In this document: piece by piece, positions 40,021 to 51,905 of the stretch
Position numbering within the stretch: position 1 is the first letter of the stretch
How the letters are laid out: each line of letters starts with the position of its first letter
Origin: Anastatus disparis
Taxonomy: Eukaryota; Arthropoda; Insecta; Hymenoptera; Eupelmidae
Assembly (NCBI GenBank): GCA_017163975.1
Contig: JAFFSR010000136.1
Span: forward strand, 10,971,501-11,035,500
Reading direction: 5' to 3'
DNA: 64,000 bases
Position numbers and translations under genes: made by a program
Notes under the pieces: generated by a model
What the model was told of the DNA's origin: nothing
Seen by the model: only the letters and a program-made list of their open reading frames with translations
Databases searched by the model: none

Positions 40021-42400
40021 GACACCTTCCTTACTCTAGCTCATTCTTGGATACTTCATGCACAACACAATGTATGTATCATTTTCTCTTTCTCGCACTC
40101 TCTTTTCCTCTCATTCTCCATTTCACTCATTCTTTTACATCTGCAGTACTATACGTATATGTATACATAACACACAGTCGCTCGCAACTGCCGATCTTGT
40201 TCTCTTTCTTTATCTCATGCACTCTTTTCGTTTTTACTTATTCGTCTTTTCTAGACAGTAATACAACACTTTTCTTTCCCTCTTTAACTTTTACGTACAG
40301 TACACCTCTTCCATCTTTTTTTTAATAGGCTATCACCGTAATAAATTGTCTATCGTCTCATCTTGCTCTTACTCATGTTCGTTGCATGATTTTAGCGACC
40401 GACAAGACAACGCTTACGATCATCTGCATTTTTGTTTCTCTCTTTCTCTTTTTGTTACTGTGTTGTACAGCAACATTTGTTCACCGGACATATACTTCTA
40501 CATGTACATATACATACATATATGTATATATGAGAAAAAAAAACGTAGACGCTGGAATAACCTCACTTTTTTCTTCGATGACGACGACAATGATGAATGA
40601 TAATTATGTTGATGATGACAATAAAGATAAAGATAACACCGCCAAGATTCCCATAACTTTTAAAACACCTTTTGCAAACTCACAGGCTCTCCCTCTCAAA
40701 TTTCCACTCACATAAAAAGTATTAAAAAACGAGCACACAATTCTCAGACACGCGTTCATTACTTCCACCAACCGTTTTTTTTTTCTTTACAATCTTTTGC
40801 GTACATTACATACTCCGATTCTCTTTTTAACCTAGAAAATAATTAAATTATTTTCGAAGAGAAAAAACAAAGTTAATATAAACACATGATCGAACGTAAC
40901 TATGGAGAAGAGGAAGTTTATAATTGGAGAGAGAATAATACCCACCAAGACCTAATTTGTTGTTGTTCCTCCCTTAGCGCACAAGAGGATCGTCTCCTCT
41001 TAAATTTCATGCGAGTAGCGTGTTTGCATTCGTTACGAGTCTTCTCTTCCTGGCGCGCAGCCGTTTTTACTGCCGCTTAGGTCCTTTTATCACAAGTACA
41101 CAAAACGCTTTCTTCAACAGCCGCCTCCTCTTCTTTTCTTCTCCTCTTGTTTTTATTATGCGCACTTTATACTTAACTCTTTTTCACCAAGTATAATAAC
41201 GTAAAAAAAAGAAGAAATTAATAGTTTATTTTTCAACACACACCGGCCTTTTATACTTCAAACAAACACACGCTTCTTTTTTCAATACTCTCGATCCCGT
41301 CCTCGTCCGCGTCGGTCCTCGTCGTCGCCGTTCAAGTCGTCCTGTGTACGTAGTGTTACAGTAGGTATTCCGCCGCGCTATAACTTTCAGATCGTTCACT
41401 TTATGTCCCTCGCACTCGCACACTTTCTCACTCGTTCGCTCTTTCTTTCTCTCTCTCTCTCTCTTTCTTTCTCTCCAGCTCGCTCGCGCGTCACAGTCGC
41501 CGCCGTCGTCGTCGCGTAGTTTCGTCGCTTTTCTTTTCCAAGCTTCTACACCTATATATACATGTATGTGTATATTTGGTGCGTCTCTGTTCTCTATCTC
41601 GCTCGCACTCGTGAATCATGACCCTTTCAAATGTTTCAATGTTTGACCGTTTCTTTCTACGCTAAAAATTTGCGCATGCGCTCCAACTATTTATATATCT
41701 ATAGTTTAGCGATATGTAGTTAGTATGTGTATATAGCACAATACACATACATAGAGAGTCAACAATGTATAATATACAATGTGCGTAACTGAAGTGGCTA
41801 AATAAGTTCGAGGGAGATAGATGACCTAAAGATTTTCGAAAATATAAATGAACAAGATGGCTGCGCCGCCCTTTTTCAGCTGCGCACCATTGCGGAGAAC
41901 GATTGAGGGCTAGAGATTGGTTAACGACTTTAGGTATAGAACCAATTGCGGCATGTTTAAACGGCAATTTTAGCTTTTACGTAACGCCGTCCTTATTTGA
42001 CGTCATTTGAAATACACGTGTGCCGTGTGCGGATAAACATAGTTATAAAAAAAGGGATGAATACGCAAGAAAATGAGGGGAAATATTATAATAGGGAAGG
42101 CTCTTTTCTATTATACCAAGGGGTGTAACGTAATAACAACGCAAAAGCAAACGCGCTCCAAACCTACCTGCTACTGATCTTAACGATTCTCCAATTTATT
42201 TGTAACTTTTTAGGATTTTTAACAGTTTAAAATTTTTTTTATTCTTTGTTTTCTTTCTGTATTCTTACAGTTTTATTTCTTTTAGATTTTTTTCATAGAA
42301 TCATTTAGTATACTTATATTATACTGATTTTTTTTACATTTTTTTTTGAGCTAAAGTAATTTATTATTTATAAGAATCATAAAAAAATACTATTATTTTC
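40021..42400. other. Upstream intergenic tract rich in CT and low-complexity sequence
   Basis: A pyrimidine-rich tract between XPO1 and RAB3GAP2 with many TCTCTC and ACAC stretches, including a (CT)n run at 41,439-41,476. GC-richer islands near 41,280-41,530 (GTCGTCGCCGTTC, CGCCGCCGTCGTCGTCGCG) may be promoter sequence. Open frames of about 60-110 codons here are compositional and have no family match. Confidence 0.5.
41439..41476. repeat. (CT)n microsatellite
   Basis: An imperfect CT dinucleotide run with TTTCTT interruptions. Confidence 0.7.
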
Positions 42401-42437
42401 ATAAATAGTACATTATGCAACTAGGTAGCAAAGTTAT

Positions 42438-42475
42438 TTATTTCTCCCAAGCGAGCGAAGCGAGGAGAATAAATA
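42438..42475. repeat. Short palindromic GC-cored hairpin
   Basis: TATTTATTTCTCC and GGAGAATAAATA pair around a GC-rich core CAAGCGAGCGAAGCGA. The GCGAGCGAAGCGAG core resembles in style the palindrome core at about 62,565-62,580 (CCTCGCTGCGCTCGG). Confidence 0.5.
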
Positions 42476-42647
42476 TTCGAGGGAGAAGACTTTACTCCCC
42501 AATTGTATATAATGATCTTTATTCCCACCTCAATAGTGGCCACTTTATTAACTTAAAAAAACGCGTCCAATTTTTTAAAAAATTGAATTAGAAATTTTAC
42601 AATTTTTTTAATATATTAAAAATTTGCTGTTTTTTAAATAATTTTTA

Positions 42648-42732
42648 CCCTGATAGAAATTTGTCTAGTTTTATCGAGGCCTCGATTATTTAACATACAA
42701 AACTAGACAGGTCCAGAGTAAATTTCTCAGGG
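42648..42732. mobile_element. Nested 85-bp inverted-repeat element, TA-flanked
   Basis: The ends CCCTGA and TCAGGG are flanked by TA on both sides. The inner arms GTCTAGTTTT and AAAACTAGAC pair perfectly, and a palindrome ATCGAGGCCTCGAT sits in the loop. The right arm has about 10 extra bases. It looks like a tiny MITE inserted in the larger element. Confidence 0.45.
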
Positions 42733-42796
42733 TATTAGTTTGTTTAATAATTCATTAAAAATTTTCAAGTATTTATTCATTTTTATAAACTTTTAA

Positions 42797-42834
42797 TTTA
42801 GCCGGAGTAATAAACTTTATTACTTCCGCTAAAT
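42797..42834. repeat. Short inverted repeat
   Basis: TTTAGCCGGAGTAATAAA pairs with TTTATTACTTCCGCTAAA (16 of 18 positions) around a 1-base loop. Confidence 0.5.
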
Positions 42835-42910
42835 TTTAGATGTAAAAAATGGTTTACTAACGACCCACTTTTCTAGTTAATAAAGTGACCATTACAGTTG
42901 AAGTAGAAAT

Positions 42911-43267
42911 AAAAAATCTCAGGTGAGAAATCACCTGATTTCTCAGGTGATTTATCATGCCAAAATCTCATGTAACGATTTTTTTGGTTTTTACACGTTT
43001 GAAAGCATACTTAGTCAATTGCGAACTATTTTTGAAAATTTTTGAAAAATTTGAACTTAGAAAATTTTTTTAAAATTTGGTCTTAGAAAAAATTATGACT
43101 TATTTTACAAAAAATTTTCTAAGTTCAATTCTTCAAAAATTTTCAAAAATAGTTCGCAATTGACTAAGCATGGTTTGAAACGTGTAAAAACCAAAAAAAT
43201 CGTCACATGAGATTTTGGCATGATAAATCACCTGAGAAATCAGGTGATTTCTCACCTGAGATTTTTT
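42911..43267. mobile_element. 357-bp fold-back element
   Basis: Arms of about 145 bases run from AAAAAATCTCAGGTGAG on the left to its reverse complement ending at 43,267, with very few mismatches visible. A further inner stem (GAACTTAGAAAATTTTTTT with its complement) surrounds a short loop. Each arm tip also contains its own subterminal hairpin built from CAGGTGA/TCACCTG. A possible 5-bp duplication, AGTAG, occurs at 42,902-42,906 and 43,268-43,272. It encodes nothing convincing. Confidence 0.6.
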
Positions 43268-43403
43268 AGTAGGGCCAGCCGATTGATACAAGCACCACTG
43301 TAAGTTACATGTGCTTTGTTCATAAACACACTGATGAACTCCGTCGCTAATTAGCATCGTAATGATAGCATTAAATACAGCGTTAAATAAAAATTAATAA
43401 AAA

Positions 43404-43535
43404 AATTGATAAGAGAAAATGGCAAATTTAGCAGAGCAAGCATCTAAATTACTGGATTTTAACCAGAAATTGGATAAATTAAAAAAAAAACTTTTTTCAC
43501 TTTTAGGAGTAATTGTTTTATTTGTAATCATATAG
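43404..43535 (+). pseudogene. Partial copy of XPO1 start-codon region fused to unrelated sequence
   Basis: Bases 43,404-43,476 match the XPO1 leader and first 19 codons (38,103-38,175 on the minus strand) at 70 of 73 positions by eye, but on the opposite strand. The copied peptide begins [19 protein letters not shown]. Two of the three differences are synonymous and one changes Thr to Asn. After the copied part an A-rich run follows, and the frame continues to a stop at 43,535, giving a 38-codon chimera with a hydrophobic tail (LFSLLGVIVLFVII). There is no rest of XPO1, so as an export receptor it is a fragment. It may be a promoter-region duplication or an insertion by template switching. 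Confidence 0.65.
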
Positions 43536-44876
43536 ATATTGAAGACAAAAATAAGGTTCTCCGTTAGTAATATTAATAAAATATTAGTTCTACAATTTAA
43601 AACAGTTTCATTAATTTGAAAATACATGTATTGCAATAATATACTGTAATCTATGAAGCAGTTACATGACCTATTTCACTATATTGCATTATAATATTAA
43701 ATTTTTATTCATAAAAAAGTTCTTTTGTTCATGTCATTCGTTTAAATTATGCCTATTGTGAATTCACACTTTTTACAAGTCTTTTCATTAGACTAAAGTA
43801 TTCGTATTAGTTTATCAAAAATTCATTAAGAATTTTCCCATTTTTATTATTGATAGTTTAAAAAAAATTATATCTTTTAAGAACTAGTTTTTATTTAAAA
43901 TATGGTTATAACATAAAAAAAAGTTGAAAAAATTTTAATACTTTAAAATCAAATAAATTTTGTTTTCATTCAAATGTTCTGTATACAAAAGAAAAACAAA
44001 TTATAAAAGTTCCTTTTGGTACGGAAGAATAATATATGTTATTATTCTTAATTATTAAAACATCAAATACATTTTTTGGAAAAAATTTTTGGTTTTTCAT
44101 AAAAGCAAATTTTATAGAATAAATTTTTTAGCTATTATTTTTAAATATATTTAGAACCGGCTGCAGTATTGTGAAAATGTAAGTGTAATAAATATTTCTT
44201 ATGTTTTTTGTATAAAACATTTAAAAATTTTACAATAAATTTCATGATATTTTTTACAGTTAAAAAAAAATATAATGGTATGTATGATAAGTGATGTCAT
44301 TCAGTAATCTTTTAAGCATCTAATGCCTACATTTATAATTTCAGGTATGTTAAAAAAAACTTGCAAAAAATTTTGATTTTATCACTTTATAAAAATTATG
44401 AAATAATTTAAAAATTGCGCCATATTTCGTATGAAGTAATATTTGTATTTCTTTTATTTTATTAGATGATTCCGATGGACTAAACAAAATATTATAAAAA
44501 CCAACCAATGAGATCTAAAATCTCAAATGATTAAATGCATAACGTACTGTAACACATTTGACTTGTACACCCTCGCCCTCTTTAGTCATCTTGGAATCTC
44601 GTCGGCCGTCGGTGTCGGAGTCGCGTATAGTAGTAGTAGGAACTATACAACAAAAACATATATGTAACGTATTCTTCTCGTATTATACGTGTATATAGGT
44701 GTATATATACATACATTAATAGTAACTCTTGTTGAGATCATCTGTTCATACTTTGTTAACTTTGTCAACTTTTTAGTCCCAATCTGGATAGTGTTTTTAA
44801 TTTATTCGTTCTTGAGTTTTCTTATTGTGTATATATTGAATCGATAATAATAAAAAAGAAATAAATACAAACGGAA
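43536..44876. other. RAB3GAP2 5' flank
   Basis: AT-rich intergenic sequence followed by a GC-richer patch at 44,565-44,640 (CTCGTCGGCCGTCGGTGTCG), which is the most likely promoter/5' UTR start for RAB3GAP2, about 250-300 bases before its ATG. There is no supported coding sequence. Confidence 0.45.
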
Positions 44877-44900
44877 ATGAGAGATGTCCTGTCAAATTAA
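44877..44900 (+). promoter_or_regulatory. Overlapping upstream ORF of RAB3GAP2
   Basis: An ATG seven bases before the RAB3GAP2 start opens a 7-codon frame in a different phase that ends inside the main coding region. Ribosomes starting there would miss the main start, so translation could be damped, or leaky scanning may be needed. Confidence 0.45.
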
Positions 44901-47900
44901 AGGGATCGCAAATCTGGTGGATCCCACCAACATAAAATCTCGTCTTCTGGGTGATAGTAATCTAAAATGTAAGATTGTTTTGTCTGTCTTTTATTTATTT
45001 ATATAATTGTTTTGATCCAAAACGCTTATCAAATAATGTTTAAATTTTCATAATTTCAGTTGATAATGTTCCTGTTAATGAATTGCCATTGCAAAATTGT
45101 TTAATTTCTTTATCTCCAGCTGGTGATATTTTGGCCATTGCCTGGAATACACGGTTGCTAATATTAGCTTGTGAGTATTGTTTTTTTTTTCATCTCAACC
45201 CATTTTCCAAAAAAATCAATTTTTTAAAGTTTTAATCTTATCCTACTTTTAATATTGCACCTCTTAATTTTATTAAGCTTATAGACTATATTTATAAAAT
45301 AATTTAATTATTATACAGCCAAATGGGATTCTCAAGAATCAAGTGATGTAAAGAATAAATTTCACATTGTTTGGGATGGTGATGTGACATTTAAACAAAA
45401 GTAAAGAAATTTTCAATATGTTTCATACTTAACAGATTTGAAAAATATGAATAATTATAACAATTTTTTTTAATAGTGAATTCATAACATCTATATTATG
45501 TCTTCCACTTATATCTCACGGCAAAACAAGTGCAGGAATTGGATCCGATTGGACATGTATAGCTGTGGGATTAAATACTGGATTTCTCAAGTTTTACACA
45601 GAAGTATAATTTAATTTTTCTTGATTAAAATTTATTTTTAAATTATTTAGTTATCATTTTAATATTAATTTGTTATACCATTTTAGACAGGAGAATTATT
45701 ATTAGAAGAACAGTTGCACAACGAAAGCATAATAAACATAAAATGTCAATCGCATGGTCCTCCAAGACACGTAGGTGACACAGCAACTACAGAAGAAATT
45801 TATATAATTTATAACACTGTTGTATGTATTTTGCAAGGTTTTCCTTTATTTTCTACTTTACGAGCATATCGGAATCATTTAGCTAGAGGTAATTATAAAA
45901 TTCTAAACTAATAAACATTTAAATAAAATTTTGTAATACTTATGTTTATTATGTCTATAGTAAAAGCTAATTGTGATGATCGACCTCCAGCATCAAATCT
46001 AGTATGTAAAAAGTGGGGTTTTAAGAATCAAGATCTGGTTAATGACTGTGAAGTAATAGGTTCAACTTTTGTAAATACATTTGATCATCTTATGACTGCA
46101 TCTATTTGTGGAGGTTATAATGCAAATTATCGTTCAAGTGCACCACAACATAATTTAGTAATGACTACTGGTAAAAGGCCATATGTAGGTTTTCATTATG
46201 CTTTAGAAGGAGGTTCTGCTCCAGTTTTGTCAGATGTAGCTATTGCTATGGCTAGTAAGGTAGCTAGTGCTATTGGTGCTGCAGTCCCGTTAGTATTTTT
46301 CATTATTTAACTTTTGAGAATAAATTTATAATTTATTTAATCAATAATTTTTCATATTTAATTAAATTTTATATTATATCTCATTAATAGATGGTTTAAA
46401 AGTGGTGGATCGAAAACTCCTACTTCACAAGAAAAAACAAAAGGTGTATTAAATGAACCAGTTGAATCAATGACATGTAGATTTGGTTTAAGTGATGTAT
46501 TAAGAGAAGGAGATTGTATTATTGTTAGTCCTAGTAAATTGTTGTCAGTTGTCTGTGATGCTATGGGAAGAGTAATTTTAATAGACAATAAACAAGGTAT
46601 TGCAATAAGAATGTGGAAAGGTTATAGAGATGCTCAATGTGGTTGGATAGAAGCTGTAGAAGAAAGAGTTCATTCATCTGGGAAAGGTCACAGTAGCAGA
46701 AACAGCACAAGTAGCACTCAAAAAAGTCAAAGACGCACAGCTTCATTTTTAGCAATCTATGCACCAAAAAAAGGTGTTATTGATATTTGGAGTGTACAAC
46801 ATGGTTCAAAAATTACCACTTTTTCTGCTAGTAAAAATGGAAGGTAATAAACAATAAATTATAAATAAATTTCTAAAAAATCATAAAAAAAAGTATTAAT
46901 AAAAATCGTATTTTTTATAAGATTACTGTATACAAATTATGGATTATGTGGCCTAAATGACATGACCATTGCATCTGGAAATCGAGCTCAACATCCATGT
47001 ATATTTATTGATCCTCTTGGAGGAATCAGAGAAATAATAGTTCCGTTCCACTTTGCTCTTAGTAGTCGGAGTAGTAGTAGAGCTAGAGATATGCATTTAT
47101 TTAAAAAATTGAAAACATTTTTAAGAGAGGAAGAATTCGATAATGATAAATTGATAAATGAAATAACTAATATTTGCTTAGATCTTAAGACAAATGAAGT
47201 TCGATCTCAAATTATTGAAATGCTTATGACTAATAATCATATTACCCCGGATGCTCTTTTGGCTGCCGCTAATTGTTTTTCAAAACAACTTGATTTACAA
47301 GGTATTTAAATAATAAATAAACACATATTTAGATAATATTATAGTTATTTTAATTTAAACAAATTTATAAATTTTAGAAAATGAAGGAGAACCAACAACA
47401 AAATTACTTCACCAGACAATAAATCAATTGAAAAAAGCAATTAAATTTTACAAATACATCAGAGCACAGTTTGATCAACCTCCTGAGTATTACACTGTGG
47501 CTTCTGATATAGTACCTGATGGAAAGCAATTATCTTCTATGTTATTTACATCAGAACGGGAAGTTCATAGAATTTTAAAGTTATCAAAAACATTAGATAG
47601 TTTTAAAATTTCAAGATCAAAAGTTCAAAGCAGGGTTAAATTTCAGGAGGATGGTAGAGGGTTTTTAGATTTCCTTTCTTGTTTCGAGTTCGGTACACCA
47701 GGTTCCCTAGGTCTACAAAAACGTATTACTTATGATAAAAAATGTCAAATTGGTAAGTATTTAAAATTTTTAATAAAATATTTTTTTTCAAAGTTTGTTA
47801 AAAATAACAGCGAATTAATGTTTGTAGCAAAATTAATATTCCAAGGATGGATGTATTCAAACGATCCAATATCCAAATGGCAAGAATATGCACTTAACAG

Positions 47901-50900
47901 TGATATACAACCAAAAGTGTTGATGCAATTTGCTTTGCTTTATTGGTTGACTAAAAAAACAGGCGGCGCAGCTTTGGAAATTGAGCTAATTAATTTTACC
48001 AAACTTCTTAATGCTATTTGTTCAATAACAGGTATGTTTTGTAAAACTTTACTATCCAAACAAATTATGTACGTTAAATTTCAACTACGTTTTTTTGTAG
48101 ATGCTGAAGAAATATGTACAAGTTATAATGAAGTGTCAAGTTGGTGGAAAGAAGTTAGAAATATTTTAATGAATTCTGATAATCCTTTTAACGCACTTAC
48201 TGCAGCAATGGCGTGTAGAGCTGTATCTGTTTCTATACAAAGAAACAAAGATAGATTACTAGTAAAAGATGATAATGGAAACAATGAAGAAGATGATAAA
48301 AATGGTAACAAACCTGAAAAAATGGAAGAAGATGAAAAAGAAGATAACTCATCTCCAGAAGAAGAATCAGTTAGTAATATTAGCGATTGGGAAAATGTTA
48401 GTAAAGACACATGTCAATTTTCCTTACTAATTGGCAATTTAGAAGACATCACTATTTTGGATGCGATTGTTAGGTAATTAAAATTAAGTCTATAAAAACT
48501 TGTTAAAGAAAATGTATAACATAAATTATTTTATTTTAGTCAAATTCCAAGGACTGATGAGACAACACAATTTTATACTTTACCATATGAATTAACTAAC
48601 GTTTCATTAGGATATGTTATTTCTAAAGGAAGAGGTTTGCATACTTTTATAAATATCAGTACAAATAGTAAAGAAAAGAATTTCTAAAAAATTTTTAACT
48701 TTTCAGGTTCTGTATCAGAAATTGTAGCAAAATGGCTTAGTTCTGCAGGAGTTGAGCCAGTACGATTAATAGATACTACTGATATAGAATTTGATCAATT
48801 ACAATTATCAATTGATTCAATGAAAATGGGAAGCTCATTAGATGAAGCTAAAGCAATTGAGCTTTTGCAACAAGACTCAAAATCCTTACTATCAGTTTCG
48901 GTTGAAATTGGTGATGAAGCTAAAGCTGAACAAACTGCTCTTGCAGATGTGTTAGGTATAGTTTATTTTATTCTATATATTTGCAATAGTAATTTCGCAT
49001 AAATAATTTAATATTTAAGACTATGATAGCCAGTCTATCAGTAAAAAGAATTAATTTGATGTTATAGTTACAATTCTATCGATTATTATTTTTACAGATA
49101 AAATAACGTTACTTAAACGTCATTTTCCTTATAGTTTAACTAGTAGTGTTTTATTAGCAAACTTAACATGGGAGTTTGTTATGTTTTGGAACAAAGATAT
49201 TACACAACTAGAGGCTTTAGAAGCTGCCCTAGCTGTATTACGACATATTCCTGTAAAACGTATTCGTCATGGTAAATTTTTAATGAAAATATTTAGTAAT
49301 AAAAAAAATTTCTGTGATAAAATAATTTTTTCATTATAAAATCATACTTTTTCAATGCAGGTGTTTGTTGCCTTCTTTGGAATATTCATCTCAAGAAAAG
49401 ATTAGAAAGTATAGGAAAACTTATAAATAAATTAGGAAAATTACCGAAAGAACGTTTATGTATGCAAGACGTTGGACTTTCAGACACTCAAGTTACGATA
49501 TTTTTACAACATTGTGTCACATATTTAGATATTTTCTTAGATGTAAGTATATAAGAAATGTGACAGATATTTCAAAACGCATTTCATATAAAACTATTTT
49601 ATATTTCAAGGCTGAAATTTTGGAAGAAGAAAATTGTTCTTTTGTAAGATCAGAAGAATTATGGGAAAGTCATCCTAATGGTCCTCAACCTTTTGCAGTT
49701 TTGACTCTTTCTCAGGCACGAGCTTGTTATGATTTGCTTTTATTACATTTACAGTTAGCAAACATACTTCATATGATAGCATATTTTAATTTAAAAGTTC
49801 CAAAAGCTATCACCAATTTATTTGATTCAATGGTAAATAACTTATTTATTTGGAAATAAAATGTATTATACAGAAATAATTGATTACTTTAATTTTTTTT
49901 AGGCTCATCAACATTTTTTCCAAAATATAAGTGATAAAGTAGAGGTTCCTTGGTACAAAGATGAAAAACGAGACAATTTCCGTGTCGAATTTCTTTGTCG
50001 TGTTATCACAGCTTCTATGGAATCAATTCATCAAGAAACTACTGAAACAGATAGTTTTAGTTCTTCTCAAGCTATTCATTGGATGAGCAAATGTCAAAAT
50101 TTAGCATCTGTGTGGAAACTCAATAGTGATGAGTTAAGAATTCATCAAGTTTGTCAATTGTACATTAATGGTTTTGACAGATTAGCTGAAGAGGTATTTA
50201 CCAATTTATTTAATTTTCGCAACCTCATAATGAATAACAAATTTTTGAATTTTCTCAAAACAATAAGCCATTTGATTCTGAAATATCAAACTTTATAGGT
50301 TTTAATAGTAGTCTTTATTTTGCAGTTTGACAATGATAAACTAATAACTATTTTTGTACAAATTTTGTTGAGATTATTTCGTTTATTATTTATATATTAT
50401 GAATTTTAAAAATTGAAATTTATGCAGACCTGGAACATTACAAATCAATAAAATTAATCATCAAATAATTTTCCTTCTTTTATTCGAAAAATTTATCAAT
50501 GTAAACAAATTTAATAAAAATTTAAGATATTCAAAATGTATTATTTTATTTTTAGGTGTTTGTAGCCGTGAATGATGCAGATAAATTAGCAGCACGTTTA
50601 CTTCCAATTGCAGGCGGTCGTATGATGGCATATCTAGCTAAAGTACCTGACCTATTAGAAGAAGTAACAAGAATAAGTCCAACGCTTACAACATATCTAC
50701 AAAGTCTTTCATGGGTACGTTTTCATTACACGTAAAAATTATTTTATGATTAATCTGAAATTTATATTAAAATCGTTATTATCTTGTAGGATTCTCCGAC
50801 TTTAGTTTTTACTAACTGTTCAAACGACGATACTGTAGAATTAGTGAGAAAAGTAGCAAGAACTCTTCCAGAGACACATAATGAATATCACATAGCTCAA

Positions 50901-50960
50901 CTGATGCTGGACGCAACATTTATTTATCAAGGTGATATCACAAGAAATTTCAGTCGATAA
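44884..50960 (+). CDS. RAB3GAP2: RAB3GAP2 (Rab3 GTPase-activating protein non-catalytic subunit), complete
   Basis: This regulatory partner of RAB3GAP1 forms a complex acting on Rab3 (GAP) and Rab18 (GEF activity), in vesicle release, ER structure and autophagy. Nineteen exons join in phase: 44,884-44,968; 45,060-45,170; 45,319-45,400; 45,477-45,603; 45,687-45,888; 45,961-46,288; 46,391-46,843; 46,922-47,301; 47,378-47,752; 47,828-48,031; 48,101-48,473; 48,540-48,634; 48,707-48,955; 49,098-49,271; 49,361-49,542; 49,611-49,832; 49,903-50,193; 50,556-50,714; 50,790-50,960. The product is 1,420 aa (human 1,393). The N-terminal half is propeller-like, with DWTCIAVGLNTGFLKFYTE, FHYALEGG and the hallmark GIAIRMWKGYRDAQCGWIEA. 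The C-terminal half is helical. A Lys/Glu/Asp-rich linker lies near residues 835-880, where human also has a variable region. The stop follows DITRNFSR. No breaks were seen. Confidence 0.96.
50194..50555 (+). other. RAB3GAP2 intron 17
   Basis: At about 360 bases this is the longest intron of the gene. AT-rich, with no feature recognised. The frame runs on past the donor for about 35 codons before a stop, which is read-through and not coding. Confidence 0.8.
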
Positions 50961-51398
50961 TTCGTATTGTTATCGTTTTTATCATTTGTTAAATTTTCAC
51001 AATTGTTGCCAGTACAATTCTGGGAAAAAATGTTAAAAAAGACATTAGTATTCAAAGTAAATTCTCGGTTATATTTGTGCCCTTACAGCATTTTAACTAA
51101 AGCTCAATTTGTACATTTTTAGATGTTTTGATATATTTACCAAACTCGAAAGTCGTTATCTGTAAAAAAAAAGTTTATAACTTGTGTCAATTTTTGCACG
51201 TGCTATTATATTAACGTATGAAGCATAAAAACGTTATACATGTATATATAGATATAAAATTTGTTAATAGCTAATATTATTAAATAATCTTATTGTTCGT
51301 AAGTATGTATCGTTTGATTATCTTACCGAATTGCTTTTGCACAGCACTAGTCCTATAAACATTACAAACTTACAAAAAAATTATAGAAAACAATGAAG

Positions 51399-51404
51399 AA
51401 TAAA
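51399..51404 (+). terminator. RAB3GAP2 candidate polyadenylation signal
   Basis: AATAAA about 440 bases after the RAB3GAP2 stop codon. Confidence 0.4.
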
Positions 51405-51498
51405 AACATAATAAGAATCAAATAAAAGAAAAATTGTCAAAAGGTTATAACATGTTTTTATAAAAAAAGTAAGACGATTATTTCGATTTTTGTACTAG

Positions 51499-51504
51499 TT
51501 TATT
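51499..51504 (-). terminator. Acylphosphatase gene candidate polyadenylation signal
   Basis: AATAAA on the minus strand about 400 bases after the stop at 51,906. Confidence 0.35.
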
Positions 51505-51905
51505 TTGTAAAAATATGGCGCAGATCTTATAACAATAAATCGGCTCCTTCCCTTCTGATACGTTGCAAATAAATTAAAATTGTTCGCATCACACATGGCT
51601 TTTTTAATATCTCCCGTAATTTATAATCATCAGCACACGGAACATTCATCTTTCACATATCCAAACATTTTTTTTCTGTACAAGTTAAAGTCATAAAAAC
51701 TAGTATCTTAGGCAGATGTAAATTCATCGACGAAGTTTACATTGATACAATCAAAAATACTTATTTCTTTTGTACGTACAAAGTGTCTTTAAAAGATACA
51801 CTGCATCTTTGGTACCAAAGTCTCTTTTTCAGATTTAACACAATAATCATAATTTTTTTTATGCTTTTTGGTTTTTACTTTTGTTTAGTTTTGTATTATT
51901 TAATT

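Larger units (their letters stand above)
42535..42892. mobile_element. MITE with TA target duplication (Tc1/mariner-like ends)
   Basis: The left end GTGGCCACTTTATTAAC and right end GTTAATAAAGTGACCAT are inverted copies with two mismatches, and each is flanked by TA. TA duplication and a GGCCACTTTATTA-type end fit Tc1/mariner-like elements. The 358-bp body has no transposase frame and appears to hold two smaller inverted-repeat insertions (42,648-42,732 and about 42,797-42,834). Confidence 0.5.
50961..51905. other. Convergent 3' ends of RAB3GAP2 and the acylphosphatase gene
   Basis: The two genes run tail-to-tail with 945 bases between stop codons. Plus-strand AATAAA signals occur at 51,399-51,404 and again near 51,534 and 51,565. 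A minus-strand AATAAA lies at 51,504-51,499. Depending on which sites are used, the two 3' UTRs may overlap. Confidence 0.5.

Noticed and set aside
39486..40715. Several 60-110-codon frames on both strands
   Set aside because: They come from CT/GA and ACAC simple repeats in the XPO1 upstream region, overlap each other in different frames, and have no family match.
43133..43357. 74-codon minus-strand frame
   Set aside because: It lies within the arm of a fold-back repeat, so openness is explained by the repeat.
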